A DNA stretch of 64,000 nucleotides from Centroberyx gerrardi (Eukaryota; Chordata; Actinopteri; Beryciformes; Berycidae): the NCBI RefSeq assembly GCF_048128805.1, contig NC_135999.1:21078949-21142948 (forward strand), written 5' to 3'. Position 1 is the stretch's first letter. Every line of letters begins with the position of its first letter. The notes under the pieces were generated by a model, which was not told the origin of the DNA, made no database searches, and saw only the letters and a list, made by a program, of their open reading frames with translations. Of the stretch, positions 1-10,647 are shown one piece after another. The position numbers and the translations under genes are program-made.

Positions 1-1841
1 AGAAGGTGAGATCTACATAGTGAGACAAGCTTAGATGGCACACTTTGGGGAAATAATCCATGTGACTATTCAATAGGCTACACACTATTTGTAAATGCAA
101 CACACCACATTTGTGGGTTTACAGGGAGGGGGAGAACCCATTTTGTATTTTATTATGGTTCAATTAGTTTAGAATAGTCAAGACTTAATCACCTTTGCAC
201 CACTTCCATGCTTTGCTGAACTTCCAGCAGGAGGTTAGTTTGCCTACAGAATACCAGCTGGGAGTTATGCTAGTTTATGAAGTTTCTGCAGGAAGCTGCT
301 GACTAATCAGCATGGTGCAAGGTGGATTCTTGAGATTTGATGGTGAGATAACTATTGGAAAATAATGTGTGATGAATGTCTTTAAGGTGCATTACAGGCC
401 CTTGACCATCAGAGGGCCCTCCACAAACCCAAGACAAGATACAGTATGTGTCTGTCGATAGGTAGTAGTTGTCTGATCTCCATGTAGTTTTGTCAGCTGT
501 ACTAATGTTCAGTTACCTATCTTTTGTTTTAATCACAATTCCTTCACTGTCAGAAATGAACAAACCAAAGGAGAAGTTAAATGTCTGTGAATGCATGTGT
601 GTGCGCGTATGAATTCATGCTTGCGTTAATTTGTGAGAGCATGCATAGCCTCACATAAAAGTCAGCTGAGGCCACTATACTTCACTGACTCACTATGGAT
701 ACCTCTTAACATAAGAGAGTTGTGAAATGCCCCACAGGACATGCATGCCTTCTTCCTGTCTCTGCCTGCCTGTCTCACAGCCTCCGCCATAATGAACTAG
801 GTCAAACTGTCTCCACTTTCATTGACTGTAAACCCCCTACTGAGAACGGTATATTCCAGAGCCATTAAAATCACATGTAAGAGTAATGGCTGTTATGGAA
901 TGGTGATTAGATCTAGGTGATTTTAAACTTTAAATCAGGAAGCCACAGAGGGAATATGATTGCTTAATTGTTTAGTTGATTGTCTGAATTATTTGGAGCA
1001 AACATTTTTCAAATAAAATGAGTCATATACATAGAAATGTACTTAAATGCAAATCCACAAACTTTTCTAGGAAAATATTGGACATTTTTGACGCAGTCTT
1101 GTCAATTTTTTCTGTTTCATTCTTGTTAGTTTCTGAAGAAATGATCACCTGTGTCTCTTTCTTAGCCTAATTTAATTTATCCCTTTACTCAGAATAGGAC
1201 AAAATGGAATTGAGGTTTCAGCAGACAAGAGGATTTGAAAGTCTTTCATACTGGACTTGTGTATGATTCCCTAAGCATATAAGTTATGCACAGTAAATGC
1301 AATGTGTTTTACAAAAGCGCTGTGATTTAGTCTCACTTCACTTTGTTCTTGCAGGCTAACAACACAAACTGTAACATTCTGTTTCTCTGCTCACAGGCCG
1401 GGTGGCATTAAGGGCTGGAAAACACTAACAAAAGCCAAGTGCTGAAATATGCTCAATTTGATGCAGCTGTCTACTGCAGTACATATTGATGATATGATTT
1501 TGCCAGTGCTAAAATTGTATTTCAATTGTAAGCTGATGTCATGGCTGTGGTGGCATGGAGGGGACCCGGGCTGCGGAGCCGGGTAGCAGGCCAGCAGGCC
1601 ATATAAAGTAAAGGGCACGCCAGGCTGGATAAGGATCTGAGGAGGAGAGAGAGGAGAGAGGAGGGAGAGAGAAAGTGAGAGAGGGGCCTCTGGGTCGGGG
1701 CTGTCTGCCCCCAGAGCAGGGGGCGCTGGCCAGGGTGCCACATCGTTCAGACGGCCCGGTGTACACAGAGAAACCTGATCTAATGCAGTGTTTCAACTAA
1801 CACACAAACACACAGTATGCTTACACACATGCACACGCACA

Positions 1842-1880
<39 letters not shown>

Positions 1881-2239
1881 CCACTTGTATAAAGAAACAC
1901 AATCAAAGAGATACATGAACACTTGACCATGCATGCTCTCAAAGTTTGTTTTTATGGACCTGTTTAGGAAGATCAAATTGGGGAAAGAGAAAGAGGATGA
2001 TGATGATGTTATTGGTGGTGGTGATGATGATGATGATAAGTGGGAGAGCTTAGGGAGAGAGTAGAATGCTGTGCTGTTTGCTGAAGAAAAAGCATTAGCT
2101 AAGACAATATCGCAATTTGGCTTTATATCACACGCCAACTCTGCACTATGCTTACTCTTGTTGGACAGCCAACCCAAAGAAACGCCCATTATAGATCATT
2201 AATATGAATCAATATTTTGAATTGAACAAGGATCACTTT

Positions 2240-2265
2240 TGAAAGATAAGATAAGATTGTACTTT

Positions 2266-2270
<5 letters not shown>
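2240..2270 (+). repeat. LINE 3' tail-like fragment
   Basis: GATAAGATAAGATTGTACTT then TATTGA matches the style of fish LINE/SINE 3' tails (GATAAG repeats then CTTTATTGATCCCC) and resembles the copy at 20395-20446. Here it runs directly into (GA)n. Family not resolved. Confidence 0.4.

Positions 2271-2314
<44 letters not shown>
2269..2314 (+). repeat. (GA)n microsatellite
   Basis: Near-perfect GA dinucleotide run with one interruption, immediately after the LINE-like tail. Confidence 0.95.
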
Positions 2315-3372
2315 TTATTTTTCTTGATAAATTTGAAAACAATTATCTGCAACAGAACAAAACACCTCCCAATCATGTAGTTGTGCCAACTAGCCTACAG
2401 GGAGAATCAATATATTACTACAATGCAAGCCGCTGAAAAACATTGAAAAGCAGTCAAATATATGGCTTACGATGTTTGCATGGAACATATCGTCGTCTAA
2501 AATGACGAGCTAATGATCTTTTTTAAATTTTAGACAATTTATGCAATGCATGATCCATGAGCTTCAAAGCAGGCTGCAAAGAGTGTTATTTTTGCAGAAA
2601 ATAACAGGTCTCAGATGTCCTATAGCCCCCCTGTCTATCGGAAGTCTATGATGACTTTTAAGATATTTAAACTAATTTAAAAAGCAATGGTTGACTGAGT
2701 CCCAACGAAAAAATACCTGCCCCTGCTCCCTGCAGGGAGTCAAGATTGAGTTCACAATGTCCTTATCGCGGTATTTTGAGCAGCTAGGTATCACTTTCAT
2801 ATTTCCATAGGACATTATACTTAATGGGTTTGCTATTTGTATAGCACTTCTAAATAATATTATAAGATTTTAGGCCCAGTTGTTTTTCGTAAGCCTTGTT
2901 TCTGCGTTTCATTTTCTCTACATCTTCACTAAAATTAAGGTTCAACATTAAATAGAAAAATTAAAAAGAAATTTCCTGGTGCCGAAGCCAGGCAAATGTC
3001 AGAAAGAAAACGGAACTTTTTTTTTGGTAGGGACTATTAGAATTTCACATTATAAAATAGCAGGCGCTAAACTTTCCGCAACCAGCCTCACCTGGTGATA
3101 TTACTTCTGTTTTTATGCTTGAGGGAGAAAACAAGGCTTTTTGGCCTCATTGGGAAGACAAAGAGACACAAAAAAATACCCCAAAAAAACAAGCCAACAC
3201 ACATCAGTCAGCGCGATATTATGTCGCGTATTGACCGGGATATTACAAGACAGGTGTACGACCTCTGCAACACACGGGTCATGTTACTGCTAGTTGTCGG
3301 TATTGAGTGTTAGGTTGAAGAGCAACATTACTCTGATCCTCTGTCAAAGGGTAAGTCTAGCCTTGGGGGGAG

Positions 3373-3373
3373 G

Positions 3374-3445
<72 letters not shown>

Positions 3446-3460
3446 GGTGGGGGGTGGGGG
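3373..3460 (+). repeat. (GA)n followed by G-rich tract
   Basis: GA run to about 3438, then G-runs split by single T bases (3439-3460), a possible quadruplex on the + strand. Confidence 0.95.
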
Positions 3461-4117
3461 TAATGCTAAAGGTCACTGCCGCTGACTCCATTGAGGGAAA
3501 TAAAAAGCTCAAATGTCTTGCCATTTCAACGAAAAGGGTAAAGACGCCCGTCAGCACTCATTTAAATGTTTTAGATGATCGAATAGTGATAGGCTTATCT
3601 TAATCTGCACAGTGAGGCTGCATTCACGGGTGACATATTAACCTTAATCAGTGAACTTTTTAGTGTTTGTACAGTAGGCTATAGACCTACACATCCTGTT
3701 TTCCATATATGCCATAAGCACTAAAGCCGTAAGCAACGCTTGTATAGGTCTACATTCATTTGCATATAAAATAACCCTATAAAGTATTCATTCTTGGCCG
3801 ATCAGTTCAAAGTTGTGAAGCAGGAGAGGCAGCATGACCTCATACAGCTTGGGGAGCATGTCATTTTATATTTTAGTGGGTTTGTGTTTATGCACGTTTG
3901 GACGTGTGCGTGTCCTCTAACTCTATTCCAGTATGGTAGGCTATATTATTTAGTGCTTCCCAAATTGCTGCAATCTAACTGTTGGGCCAATTAGGAGACA
4001 CCTTAGTGTGCGGGACTGTTGCTGGAAGTCAATTGGAAAGGTCAATTGGAAATGAGACACGTCTGTGTTTTAGCCTATTCTATATAAGAAAAATGAGTAG
4101 CTTGGCCTATTGTAGAC

Positions 4118-4205
4118 AAACTGAAGACGCCCGAAACGTTTGTGTTATTTGTTCCTGTTGCTGCTTTTTGCAATAATTCATTAAGATTATTTTTTGAATG
4201 CGATC
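4118..4205 (+). repeat. possible retroelement terminal fragment
   Basis: CTGAAGACGCCCGAAACGTT followed by a T-rich stretch and AATTCATTAAGA resembles 3'/terminal repeats of Penelope-like or related fish retroelements, which often carry CTGA...CGAAAC cores. The full hammerhead core (CTGATGA) is not present. Low confidence. Confidence 0.3.
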
Positions 4206-4644
4206 CCCTGATTTTTTTCTTATTGTATGACAACGGAAAATATTTAAGACGCTGGCCTAATGGAATCATATTATTTAGCTTGCGCTGAAAACACATGGCT
4301 ATAAAGGTAGCCCATTACAAAAGCATATGCCTGAATAAGTAATTCTATAACGATCAAATCTAGATAAAAAGGAAAACAAATATAGGCCTAATTAAGGCAC
4401 TTATGAATATGAGAAGGAAGACAGCAGGACAAATGGTATTAGTAATAGCATATAAGTAGACCTATAGACCTATTACACACAGTTTGGATAACCTTTGACA
4501 GCAGACGTTGATGTCTCATGTGCCAATTTGCATGGTTCAGTAAATACATACGTCTATGGTAGATAATATCACGTCACTGTGAATATAAAGAAAAAAAGAA
4601 AACAGAAGCACGTGCATAAATAAATAAATAAATATACTTCAGGG

Positions 4645-4675
<31 letters not shown>

Positions 4676-4734
4676 GTATATATACTGTATAGCTGCATGT
4701 TTAATGCAAGTATCTGTATTAAAGTATATGGGGC

Positions 4735-4791
<57 letters not shown>
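4735..4791 (+). repeat. (CA)n microsatellite
   Basis: Uninterrupted CA run just upstream of the presumed hmx1 promoter; a shorter (TA)n run lies at about 4644-4668. Confidence 0.95.
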
Positions 4792-4793
<2 letters not shown>

Positions 4794-4835
4794 CCTCTTA
4801 TAAAATGACAGGCTCCGTACTGTCGTTCCCTGCAG

Positions 4836-5113
4836 CCAATAGCTCGCAGTGAGCGCTTGCCCTGTCAGAGTGGACTGCAGCGGCTCGACCCCGGGGATGC
4901 AGGCCGCCCGGCGGATCTTTATTTTGATTTGCACCCTAATTGACCCAAATAAAGAGTGCTGTACCACGAACAGAGGTTTTCTCCTGCCTGCATGGCCCCG
5001 AGGGGACGAGCCTGCACGTGAACACACACACACACCCACACACACACACACACACACAAGACAGTAATTCTCCTTTCCTTGGACAACCCCATTTGCTATT
5101 GTGCTCGTCCAAT
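4836..5113 (+). promoter_or_regulatory. presumed hmx1 proximal promoter with two CCAAT boxes
   Basis: CCAAT motifs lie at 4836-4840 and 5109-5113 in locally GC-rich sequence before the hmx1 start, interrupted by a (CA)n tract at 5022-5059. No convincing TATA box is seen near the second CCAAT. CCAAT is the usual NF-Y site; the promoter assignment is inference. Confidence 0.35.
5022..5059 (+). repeat. (CA)n microsatellite in hmx1 promoter
   Basis: CA run with one CCC interruption, between the two CCAAT boxes before hmx1. Confidence 0.95.
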
Positions 5114-5232
5114 CGCTGGATGCCCTCGGCTCGTTAAGCGTTTGACTTGACGTTTCACTGTACTACTGCTTCCGTCTCCCTGTCTCTCTCTCCTCCTGCT
5201 GGCACCGAGGAGATCCCCGTCCCGTCTTTGCC

Positions 5233-5280
5233 ATGACTCCTCATCCGATCGGTGTGGAAAAGGAACGACGTTTGAAATGA
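5233..5280 (+). promoter_or_regulatory. uORF 1 in the hmx1 leader
   Basis: ATG at 5233 in a good context (TTTGCCATGA) opens a 15-codon frame ending in TGA at 5278-5280. It lies 171 bases before the hmx1 start and in the same frame, but is closed by its stop. It matters only if transcription begins upstream of 5233, which cannot be seen here. Confidence 0.4.
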
Positions 5281-5333
5281 TTATTTGGACTTTTGGTCAG
5301 GAGGGGAGCCGCTCGGTTTTGCGTAACGCGTAA
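5277..5333 (+). promoter_or_regulatory. uORF 2 in the hmx1 leader, overlapping uORF 1
   Basis: ATG at 5277 overlaps the TGA of uORF 1 as ATGA and reads 18 codons to TAA at 5331-5333, some 70 bases before the hmx1 start. With uORF 1 it makes a tandem overlapping pair that could limit or time hmx1 translation. This is inferred from position only. Confidence 0.35.
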
Positions 5334-5403
5334 CACGGTGACAGAAAGAGACGGAGCCCGGACGAGGCTGCTTGGGGTGGCTCGTTTAATATTATCGGGA
5401 AAC

Positions 5404-5698
5404 ATGCAGGAGAAGTTAACAGACAATCAGACTCCCACTTCATCGAGGGCTTCGTCGTTTTTTATTGAGAATCTATTGGGCAAGGGGCGGGATGGACAGG
5501 GGTCGATGGCGGACAACAGTCGGGGGGATGCTGGTACGGTCTCCCCCGGCCGAGTCCTGGACGCACACCACGCCGAGATGCGCACTCAAGTGCCCGTCGG
5601 CTACAGCACCACATCCCGGTCTCCACACAGAGACTCGTCGTTGCAGTGGTACCGCGGCGGGGCTGCCTTGAACTTCAGAGCTCTGGAAACACCAAACA
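5404..5698 (+). CDS. hmx1: hmx1 coding exon 1
   Basis: Holds the start codon, the N-terminal [12 protein letters not shown] block (EH1-like) shared with vertebrate HMX1/HMX3, and a Ser/Gly-rich tail containing LQWYRGG. It ends in phase 1 at a strong GTGAGT donor. The 5' UTR runs upstream for an unknown distance. Confidence 0.9.
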
Positions 5699-8117
5699 GT
5701 GAGTACCGAGTTACACTTGTGTGTTTGCAAATAACCCGATTGTAATATTATTTCTTTCGTCGATGCGCAAAAGGGCTTTGCATGCAAATGGTATAAGCTA
5801 TGGGCATCGTAGTCTATGCAGCCTATCAAGCAAAAAGCATGACTGTTTGTTGCTGCAGCTATTGCTGTTATTGTTAGCAGGGATACATTGGAGGGTAAAT
5901 TCACTTTTCACCCACATTGTTATGTATGGAATATAGTTTATCTACATTTTTAGGCTTACATTAATATTTATATGATATGAAATCATCATAGTAGTCTATC
6001 ACGTTGATATGAGCTATGAAAGAGTCTTAAGAGAAAATCATAAATTGATGCTTTTCTGAAAATATAGCCTAATTGATTTTGTTTAGTGGTTGCTGTTTGC
6101 ATATAATGATTGACGACTGCAGGTAGTCGTTAACCACCTTTTATTTACCACTACATCACTGATTGTTTGGTGAGATTATTCACGCTGCTACGTCGCTGAT
6201 TTACCGGGGAAATGTATCCCGGTAGACGTGGCCTCGTGAGCGGATCAAAGCTACGGAAGTAATTTTGAAGGCTGGCACGTCGCCTGTGGCTTCTTGCTTC
6301 ATTAGATAAAACCAATAAAAATCAGCGCGAGTGTGTGGAGCCCAGACTGCCGTCGCCGTGGCTCTTGTTCTCTCATTCTACCTCCTCCGTTACCGCCAGG
6401 CTTTCCAAACTCGTTAAAAAGCTGAGCGTGCACTTGGTTTGTCCGGTTTGTTATCCTTGTAAAGGCAAGGTAAATCTCTAAAGGGCCCTGGGCTCAGACA
6501 CCGCATCGATCTGCAAAACATATTTAAGACCTTCTGTTTTTCATGTGTGATCACTGTAAGCGCTCAACTGCACCTTCAGCTGCCAAGAGGCAGCGAGGAA
6601 ATTCCAGGGTTGTTTTTCGTCAAGCGATCCTATAGTGGCCCTGAAGGTTACACACAAATGCCAAACGTCCCACCAACAGAAATCCAGCAGCACTACACAC
6701 GTCAAAACGAAACTTTTACGCACAGCTGACTTAAGCTTTCAGAGCCATTTGGGCACTAGTCACTAAGCGCCCTCAGGTCAGATGTCCCTCCCTTGGGTAT
6801 GTACAGTATCTCCATCCATCTGTCTATACAACTCAAGGACGCCTACACACCATGGCCGAGGCCTAAACCCACACAATAAAGTTGTAATTACTTAATGGAG
6901 TATTTTTGGTAGGCTACTCTCTTACTAAAAGTTATAAAGTTGTAATTTCTTGCTGGATTGTCTTCAACAGGATACTCTCTTTTTATTTTATTCTTGTCTA
7001 TATCCTAATCTCTGCTGCTGCGATGACCCAACTTCCCCACAGTGATCATTAAAGTTTCATCTACTCAAATCAAATCTCATCTAATCTACACTTCTAAACT
7101 CTGCACATCCTGCACACTTCAACTTTATGGGCATGAATGCACAGCAAGACACAAGCATATCTTAAAGGTCTTTTAATCTAAGTTAATATATAGTCTTCAT
7201 ATATTTTCTTAAAGTAATGTGAAAAATCTGCGAGTAGATAGAGGTAATGACACCTTTTAGCAGTTAAAATCAACTTGTTTTAAGAATTTTCTTGAATCAA
7301 AAAAGATATTGACACTTGTTTCGAGAAAAGTGGGTCATTGGTCTCACCCACTGGCATATTTTTTCACTTGTTTAATAATCAGACTATGAGACGACTTGGC
7401 AAGATGGGCATTTTTGCAGTGTACTTTTTCAAAGCCATGATTCATGTTATGTTGTTTTTCTCCCCCCCCCCCCCGCCCCCCCCCCATTCAGGTCCAAGGG
7501 ATGATACCAGGAGTTCAGAGGAGCGCTGCTGCTCCATATCGACCAGCGACAGAGATTCCCCCGCCGTGTCCGAGCCAATAACGGAGGGCAGCGACGAAAC
7601 CGACCGGAAAACGGGCGACAGCAGCCTGACGGACGACAACGAGGACGCGCAGAATGGCTTTGACGCGCGGTCGGACCAGGATGCAGCTTTGGACCCGAGC
7701 TCCACCCGGAAGAAGAAAACCCGAACCGTGTTCAGTCGCAGTCAGGTGTTTCAGCTGGAGTCCACCTTCGATGTGAAGCGGTACCTCAGCAGCTCGGAGA
7801 GGGCCGGGCTGGCGGCGTCTCTCCACCTGACGGAGACCCAGGTCAAAATATGGTTCCAGAACCGGAGAAATAAATGGAAGAGACAGCTGGCGGCGGACCT
7901 TGAGGCTGCAAATATTTCCCACTCGACCCAGCGGATTGTCAGGGTCCCCATCCTGTATCACGAGGGCCCCGGACCCACAGCAGCACTGGGTTTCAACCTG
8001 AACGGGCACCAGGTTTCGCCACCCGTCGTGGGATTCTCCAACTCCATCAATTACCCTCTGTCCTCTTTCGCTCACTCCATGAGTATGTTAAGGTCACAGA
8101 TGACCGGCTTGGTGTAA
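5404..8117 (+). CDS. hmx1: hmx1: H6 family homeobox transcription factor 1, join(5404..5698,7492..8117)
   Basis: Encodes a 306-residue nuclear DNA-binding protein. Exon 1 gives 98 codons plus one base and ends at GTGAGT (5699-5704). Exon 2 starts after ATTCAG (7491) and restores frame with a split Ser99. An EH1-like Groucho/TLE-binding motif, FFIENLL, is at residues 19-25. An acidic Ser/Asp/Glu-rich linker precedes the homeodomain at 172-231, which carries [12 protein letters not shown] with Gln50 and Asn51 (residue 222). After it come the HMX-type AADLEAAN stretch, [11 protein letters not shown] and a C-terminus ending MTGLV, as vertebrate HMX1 ends PGLV. ATG 5404 is the first in-frame ATG; upstream in-frame sequence opens only with a TTG. 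The neighbour hmx4 lies 2.3 kb downstream on the same strand. The homeodomain alone would also fit hmx3, and the linked cpz decides for hmx1. HMX proteins are known to prefer CAAGTG-type sites; roles in eye, ear and cranial ganglia are family knowledge. Confidence 0.95.
5699..7491 (+). other. hmx1 intron 1 (1,793 bp)
   Basis: A phase 1 intron bounded by GTGAGT and ATTCAG. The part at 6180-6440 is complex and GC-rich, with a 7-bp inverted repeat TACCGGG/CCCGGTA at 6202-6224. Two CACTTG words (reverse of CAAGTG, the HMX-preferred site) lie 52 bases apart at 7313-7318 and 7365-7370. The 3' end is an almost pure C tract. No other exon was seen. Confidence 0.8.
7462..7486 (+). repeat. poly-C tract at the hmx1 acceptor
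   Basis: Homopolymeric C broken by a single G, forming the pyrimidine tract of the hmx1 exon 2 acceptor. Length is probably variable and error-prone in sequencing. Confidence 0.9.
7492..8117 (+). CDS. hmx1: hmx1 coding exon 2 (homeodomain and C-terminus)
   Basis: Starts after a C-homopolymer pyrimidine tract and the acceptor ATTCAG. It encodes the acidic region, the homeodomain and the HMX-specific C-terminal blocks, and stops at TAA 8115-8117. Reading the intron through would add a false PPPPPPH stretch from the poly-C tract. Confidence 0.95.
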
Positions 8118-8280
8118 AGACTGTTGAAGACTGATATATCAAACTTTTTTTTGTTTTGTTTGTGCATATCATTCGCCTACCCTGTTGATACTGAATCGTG
8201 CAATAACTCACATGGTCGCAGAAAACTATTATTGACTGCATCCAAAGATAAGACCTGCAGAGAATATTATTACTACACAG

Positions 8281-8499
8281 AATAAATGATGAATCATCTG
8301 TATGTTTCCGTTTATAAGTCTCTACAAGAGTCTCTGCTCTTGTCACAGTAGGCTGTGATAATAGTCAAGCATGCCAAGGCCGAGGGTAGAGGCCGAAGCT
8401 GTTCATGTATGTTTGAATACACGCATATTTTTGCAAACTTTTATATTTAAAGCCACATTTTTCCAACTTTGTCACTTTTTCACATAATAGATAAATAAA
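8281..8499 (+). terminator. hmx1 polyadenylation signals
   Basis: AATAAA occurs at 8281-8286, 164 bases past the hmx1 stop, and again at 8494-8499. Either or both could serve as the cleavage signal; without transcripts they cannot be ranked. Confidence 0.5.
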
Positions 8500-9695
8500 A
8501 AAAATCAAGCACAAAAAATATGCGCCGTCTTGTGTCTCACTGTAGTTTACCTTTCTGTTGTTTGTAACGCCAAGTCAAATGTCTCTTCATTTCTGCCAGT
8601 TATAAACGTGTAGGCTATAGGTTTACTGTGTATATTATCGAATGCCATGCGCCTGTCTGTGAAGTGAATCCATATGTTCTGTGACGCCACAAACACAGAA
8701 CAAAGCAATATAGTCAGAGCCTGTGTGTCTTTTGGGAAATGACAAAGTTAACCTACAGACCTACTGGCCATTTCTTCACGTTCTGCTGATGCAAGTAAGG
8801 TCTGTTATTAGTGTATGCACTCTCTTCTCTCTCTTGGCGTCTGGGAAATCCATCTGCAGAGTTGATACTTGTGATGCTCATTTAGGCTTTAATACAATAT
8901 TTAATAGGGTGTGCATAACTTACACGTGAGGAGACGTTAATGAGTTCAAGCAACTTGCAGTTAGCCAGCTGAAATACAAAAAAAAGATTATTTCCCAAAC
9001 GGTCTGCATTAAACTTATGTGTATTGCAAATCTGTCATAAACGTTTTTCTCTTTAACACCATTTTGGGAAAGTAAAGTTGGGTAACAAAACTCGATTAGA
9101 CCAAAAGCCTAGCACAGCAGACGAAAATGCCCAACACACCACAAAACGTGGATTCTGTTGTGGATTGCAACTCTCCGCTGAATGTCTCTATATGCAAAAT
9201 ACACATTTTTCATAGGCCTATAGATTAGCCTAAAAATATAAGATAGGCCTATATAGCATTCTTTTAAAAAATCAAAGAGAGTAAAAACACCCAGCAATAG
9301 TTCTACCCAAAATAAATAAAATTATAATAGCCTAATAAACGCTGACATTGCACTAACAATATAACAAGTGATATAGGGGACGATTTTGAGGCTATGAGAA
9401 GTTTTCGCATCGTCTTTCAATATAAGAAAAAATACATCTTTGGCTAATAAATAAATAACTGCTACAACTGACAAGATAATTTTGTGAATAGAAAATGGCA
9501 TTACAAACAAACATTTTGTTTGTATTTTCTATAAAAACGTAATTTGTTTCTATATGCGTAATGCTGCACATACTTCAAAAGAAGTTGGTAATAGCCAAAC
9601 TTTTAAAATATTATATTCTGTTGATATTTGTTCTAAAAATGTTAAATTCTAAATAAAGAACATGTCCATCTGGGAAACACCATTATGCAATTATT

Positions 9696-9696
<1 letters not shown>

Positions 9697-9744
<48 letters not shown>
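9697..9744 (+). repeat. (CA)n microsatellite
   Basis: Uninterrupted CA run in the hmx1-hmx4 spacer. Confidence 0.95.
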
Positions 9745-9746
<2 letters not shown>

Positions 9747-9803
9747 AAAATGCAGGGGCCACATGAATGATCCACTCAATTATCAATTTGGAAGATTATG
9801 GAG

Positions 9804-10059
9804 CAGTTCAGAAACTTTTCATGTCCGGGACCCCAAATAGATGTTTTATGACAATGTAATGTCCTAAATTATACAACTGCCTGTACTGTAGTTGGGATGA
9901 TAACAGTGGGGAGAGTCAAACCTATGATCAAAACAGCCATTCCCATACATTCTCTCATTGCGCAGATATCTAGGGAGTGAAATAACAGTGAAATTTAACT
10001 ATTCCTGACTTTCCTGGACGACACCCGGAGGTCCCCGGGCCCTACTTTGAGAAACACTG
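9804..10059. mobile_element. decayed hAT-like MITE beside hmx4
   Basis: Starts CAGTTCAGAAACTTT, then GTCCGGGACC; read from the other end it starts CAGTGTTTCTCAAAG, then GGCCCGGGGACC. CAG(T/G)G...TCAAA ends are typical of fish hAT-derived MITEs. The two ends match only imperfectly and I see no clean 8-bp target duplication, so it is old or wrongly bounded. It lies about 370 bp before the hmx4 start codon. Confidence 0.45.
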
Positions 10060-10105
10060 CTATATATCTCCATGCAGCAGATGTATGAAGAGGAGGAGGA
10101 GGAGA

Positions 10106-10260
10106 GGGCGGGGTGGGGTGGGAGGAGGGGGGCGTGGGGACCAAAATACAACAACATTCTCCTGCCCTCCCTCCCCTTCGCTCTAATTGGCCCGTGACTC
10201 TGCGCTCCTCTTGACCAATCAATGAGGACAAAACGCGCTCCATCCGGTCCGTTCAGTAAC
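10106..10260 (+). promoter_or_regulatory. presumed hmx4 proximal promoter: G-rich tract and two CCAAT boxes
   Basis: A G-run tract at 10106-10139 (GGG, GGGG, GGGG, GGG and more, spaced by single bases) could fold as a quadruplex. An inverted CCAAT (ATTGG) lies at 10186-10190 and a forward CCAAT at 10215-10219, about 210-245 bases before the hmx4 ATG. No TATA box is evident. A promoter role is inferred from position and composition. Confidence 0.45.
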
Positions 10261-10430
10261 GGTGGAGGCAGAGCGTCGCCAGCCCAGCAGTGCCTGGTCA
10301 GTGGCTGCTGCTATGGTGCTTGGAGTATCAAGACGTTAGTGGTGAGATTAACGTCCCGTTCAGAGCACAGCGCGCAGCGAATTCCGTCGCGGAAGTTAAA
10401 AAAAGAGGACTAATAAACGCATTGGAGAAT

Positions 10431-10647
10431 ATGAACAAAGTGGACGGACCATGTCGACCCGCAGCCTCTCTGAAATTCACCATTGACAACATCCTGAACC
10501 TGAAGACAAGCGGGAGGAACTGTGACAGTTGTCACCCCGCCGGACTGCAGGATGACACGGCGATGCGTAAAGACGGTTTCCAGCGCCGCTACGAGGAGCA
10601 CGGAGTTCAGCAGAGGCAGGATCCGGGCCCCAGACTTAACGAAAGTG
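10431..10647 (+). CDS. hmx4: hmx4 coding exon 1
   Basis: Carries the start codon and the EH1 motif FTIDNIL, and ends in phase 1 at GTAAGG. A short uORF (ATG 10313 to TAG 10339) and a longer open frame from ATG 10222 to 10413 lie upstream and would matter only if the transcript starts that far out. Confidence 0.88.

Larger units (their letters stand above)
1..4835. other. upstream flank, no gene seen
   Basis: No exon is supported; the open frames are short or read through (CA)n and (GA)n repeats. It holds microsatellites at 1850-1879, 2269-2314, 3373-3460 and 4735-4791, a LINE-tail-like fragment at 2240-2270 and a possible retroelement tail at 4118-4205. A complex stretch at 1380-1620 includes CAAGTG at 1436-1441 and CATATAAAG near 1599. 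Confidence 0.6.
8118..9803. other. hmx1 3' UTR and hmx1-hmx4 spacer
   Basis: Contains the hmx1 3' UTR with its AATAAA signals, then AT-rich sequence with no supported exon. The short open frames here have no recognisable content. A (CA)n tract lies at 9697-9744. AGGCCTA words occur at 9214-9220 and 9245-9251. Confidence 0.6.

Noticed and set aside
1391..2189. Minus-strand open frames rich in Ser/Leu and Cys/Val
   Set aside because: They read through (GA)n and (CA)n tracts and carry no domain or splice structure.
5293..5403. N-terminal extension of hmx1 in the same frame
   Set aside because: Opens only with TTG; the first ATG is 5404, which is followed by the conserved N-terminal block.
7338..7491. 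Upstream extension of the hmx1 exon 2 frame with a poly-Pro stretch
   Set aside because: It is intron sequence: the Pro run is the poly-C pyrimidine tract and the ATTCAG acceptor removes it in the right phase.
10222..10413. 63-codon ATG frame before hmx4
   Set aside because: Overlaps the presumed promoter (CCAAT at 10215), lacks recognisable content and is out of frame with hmx4.
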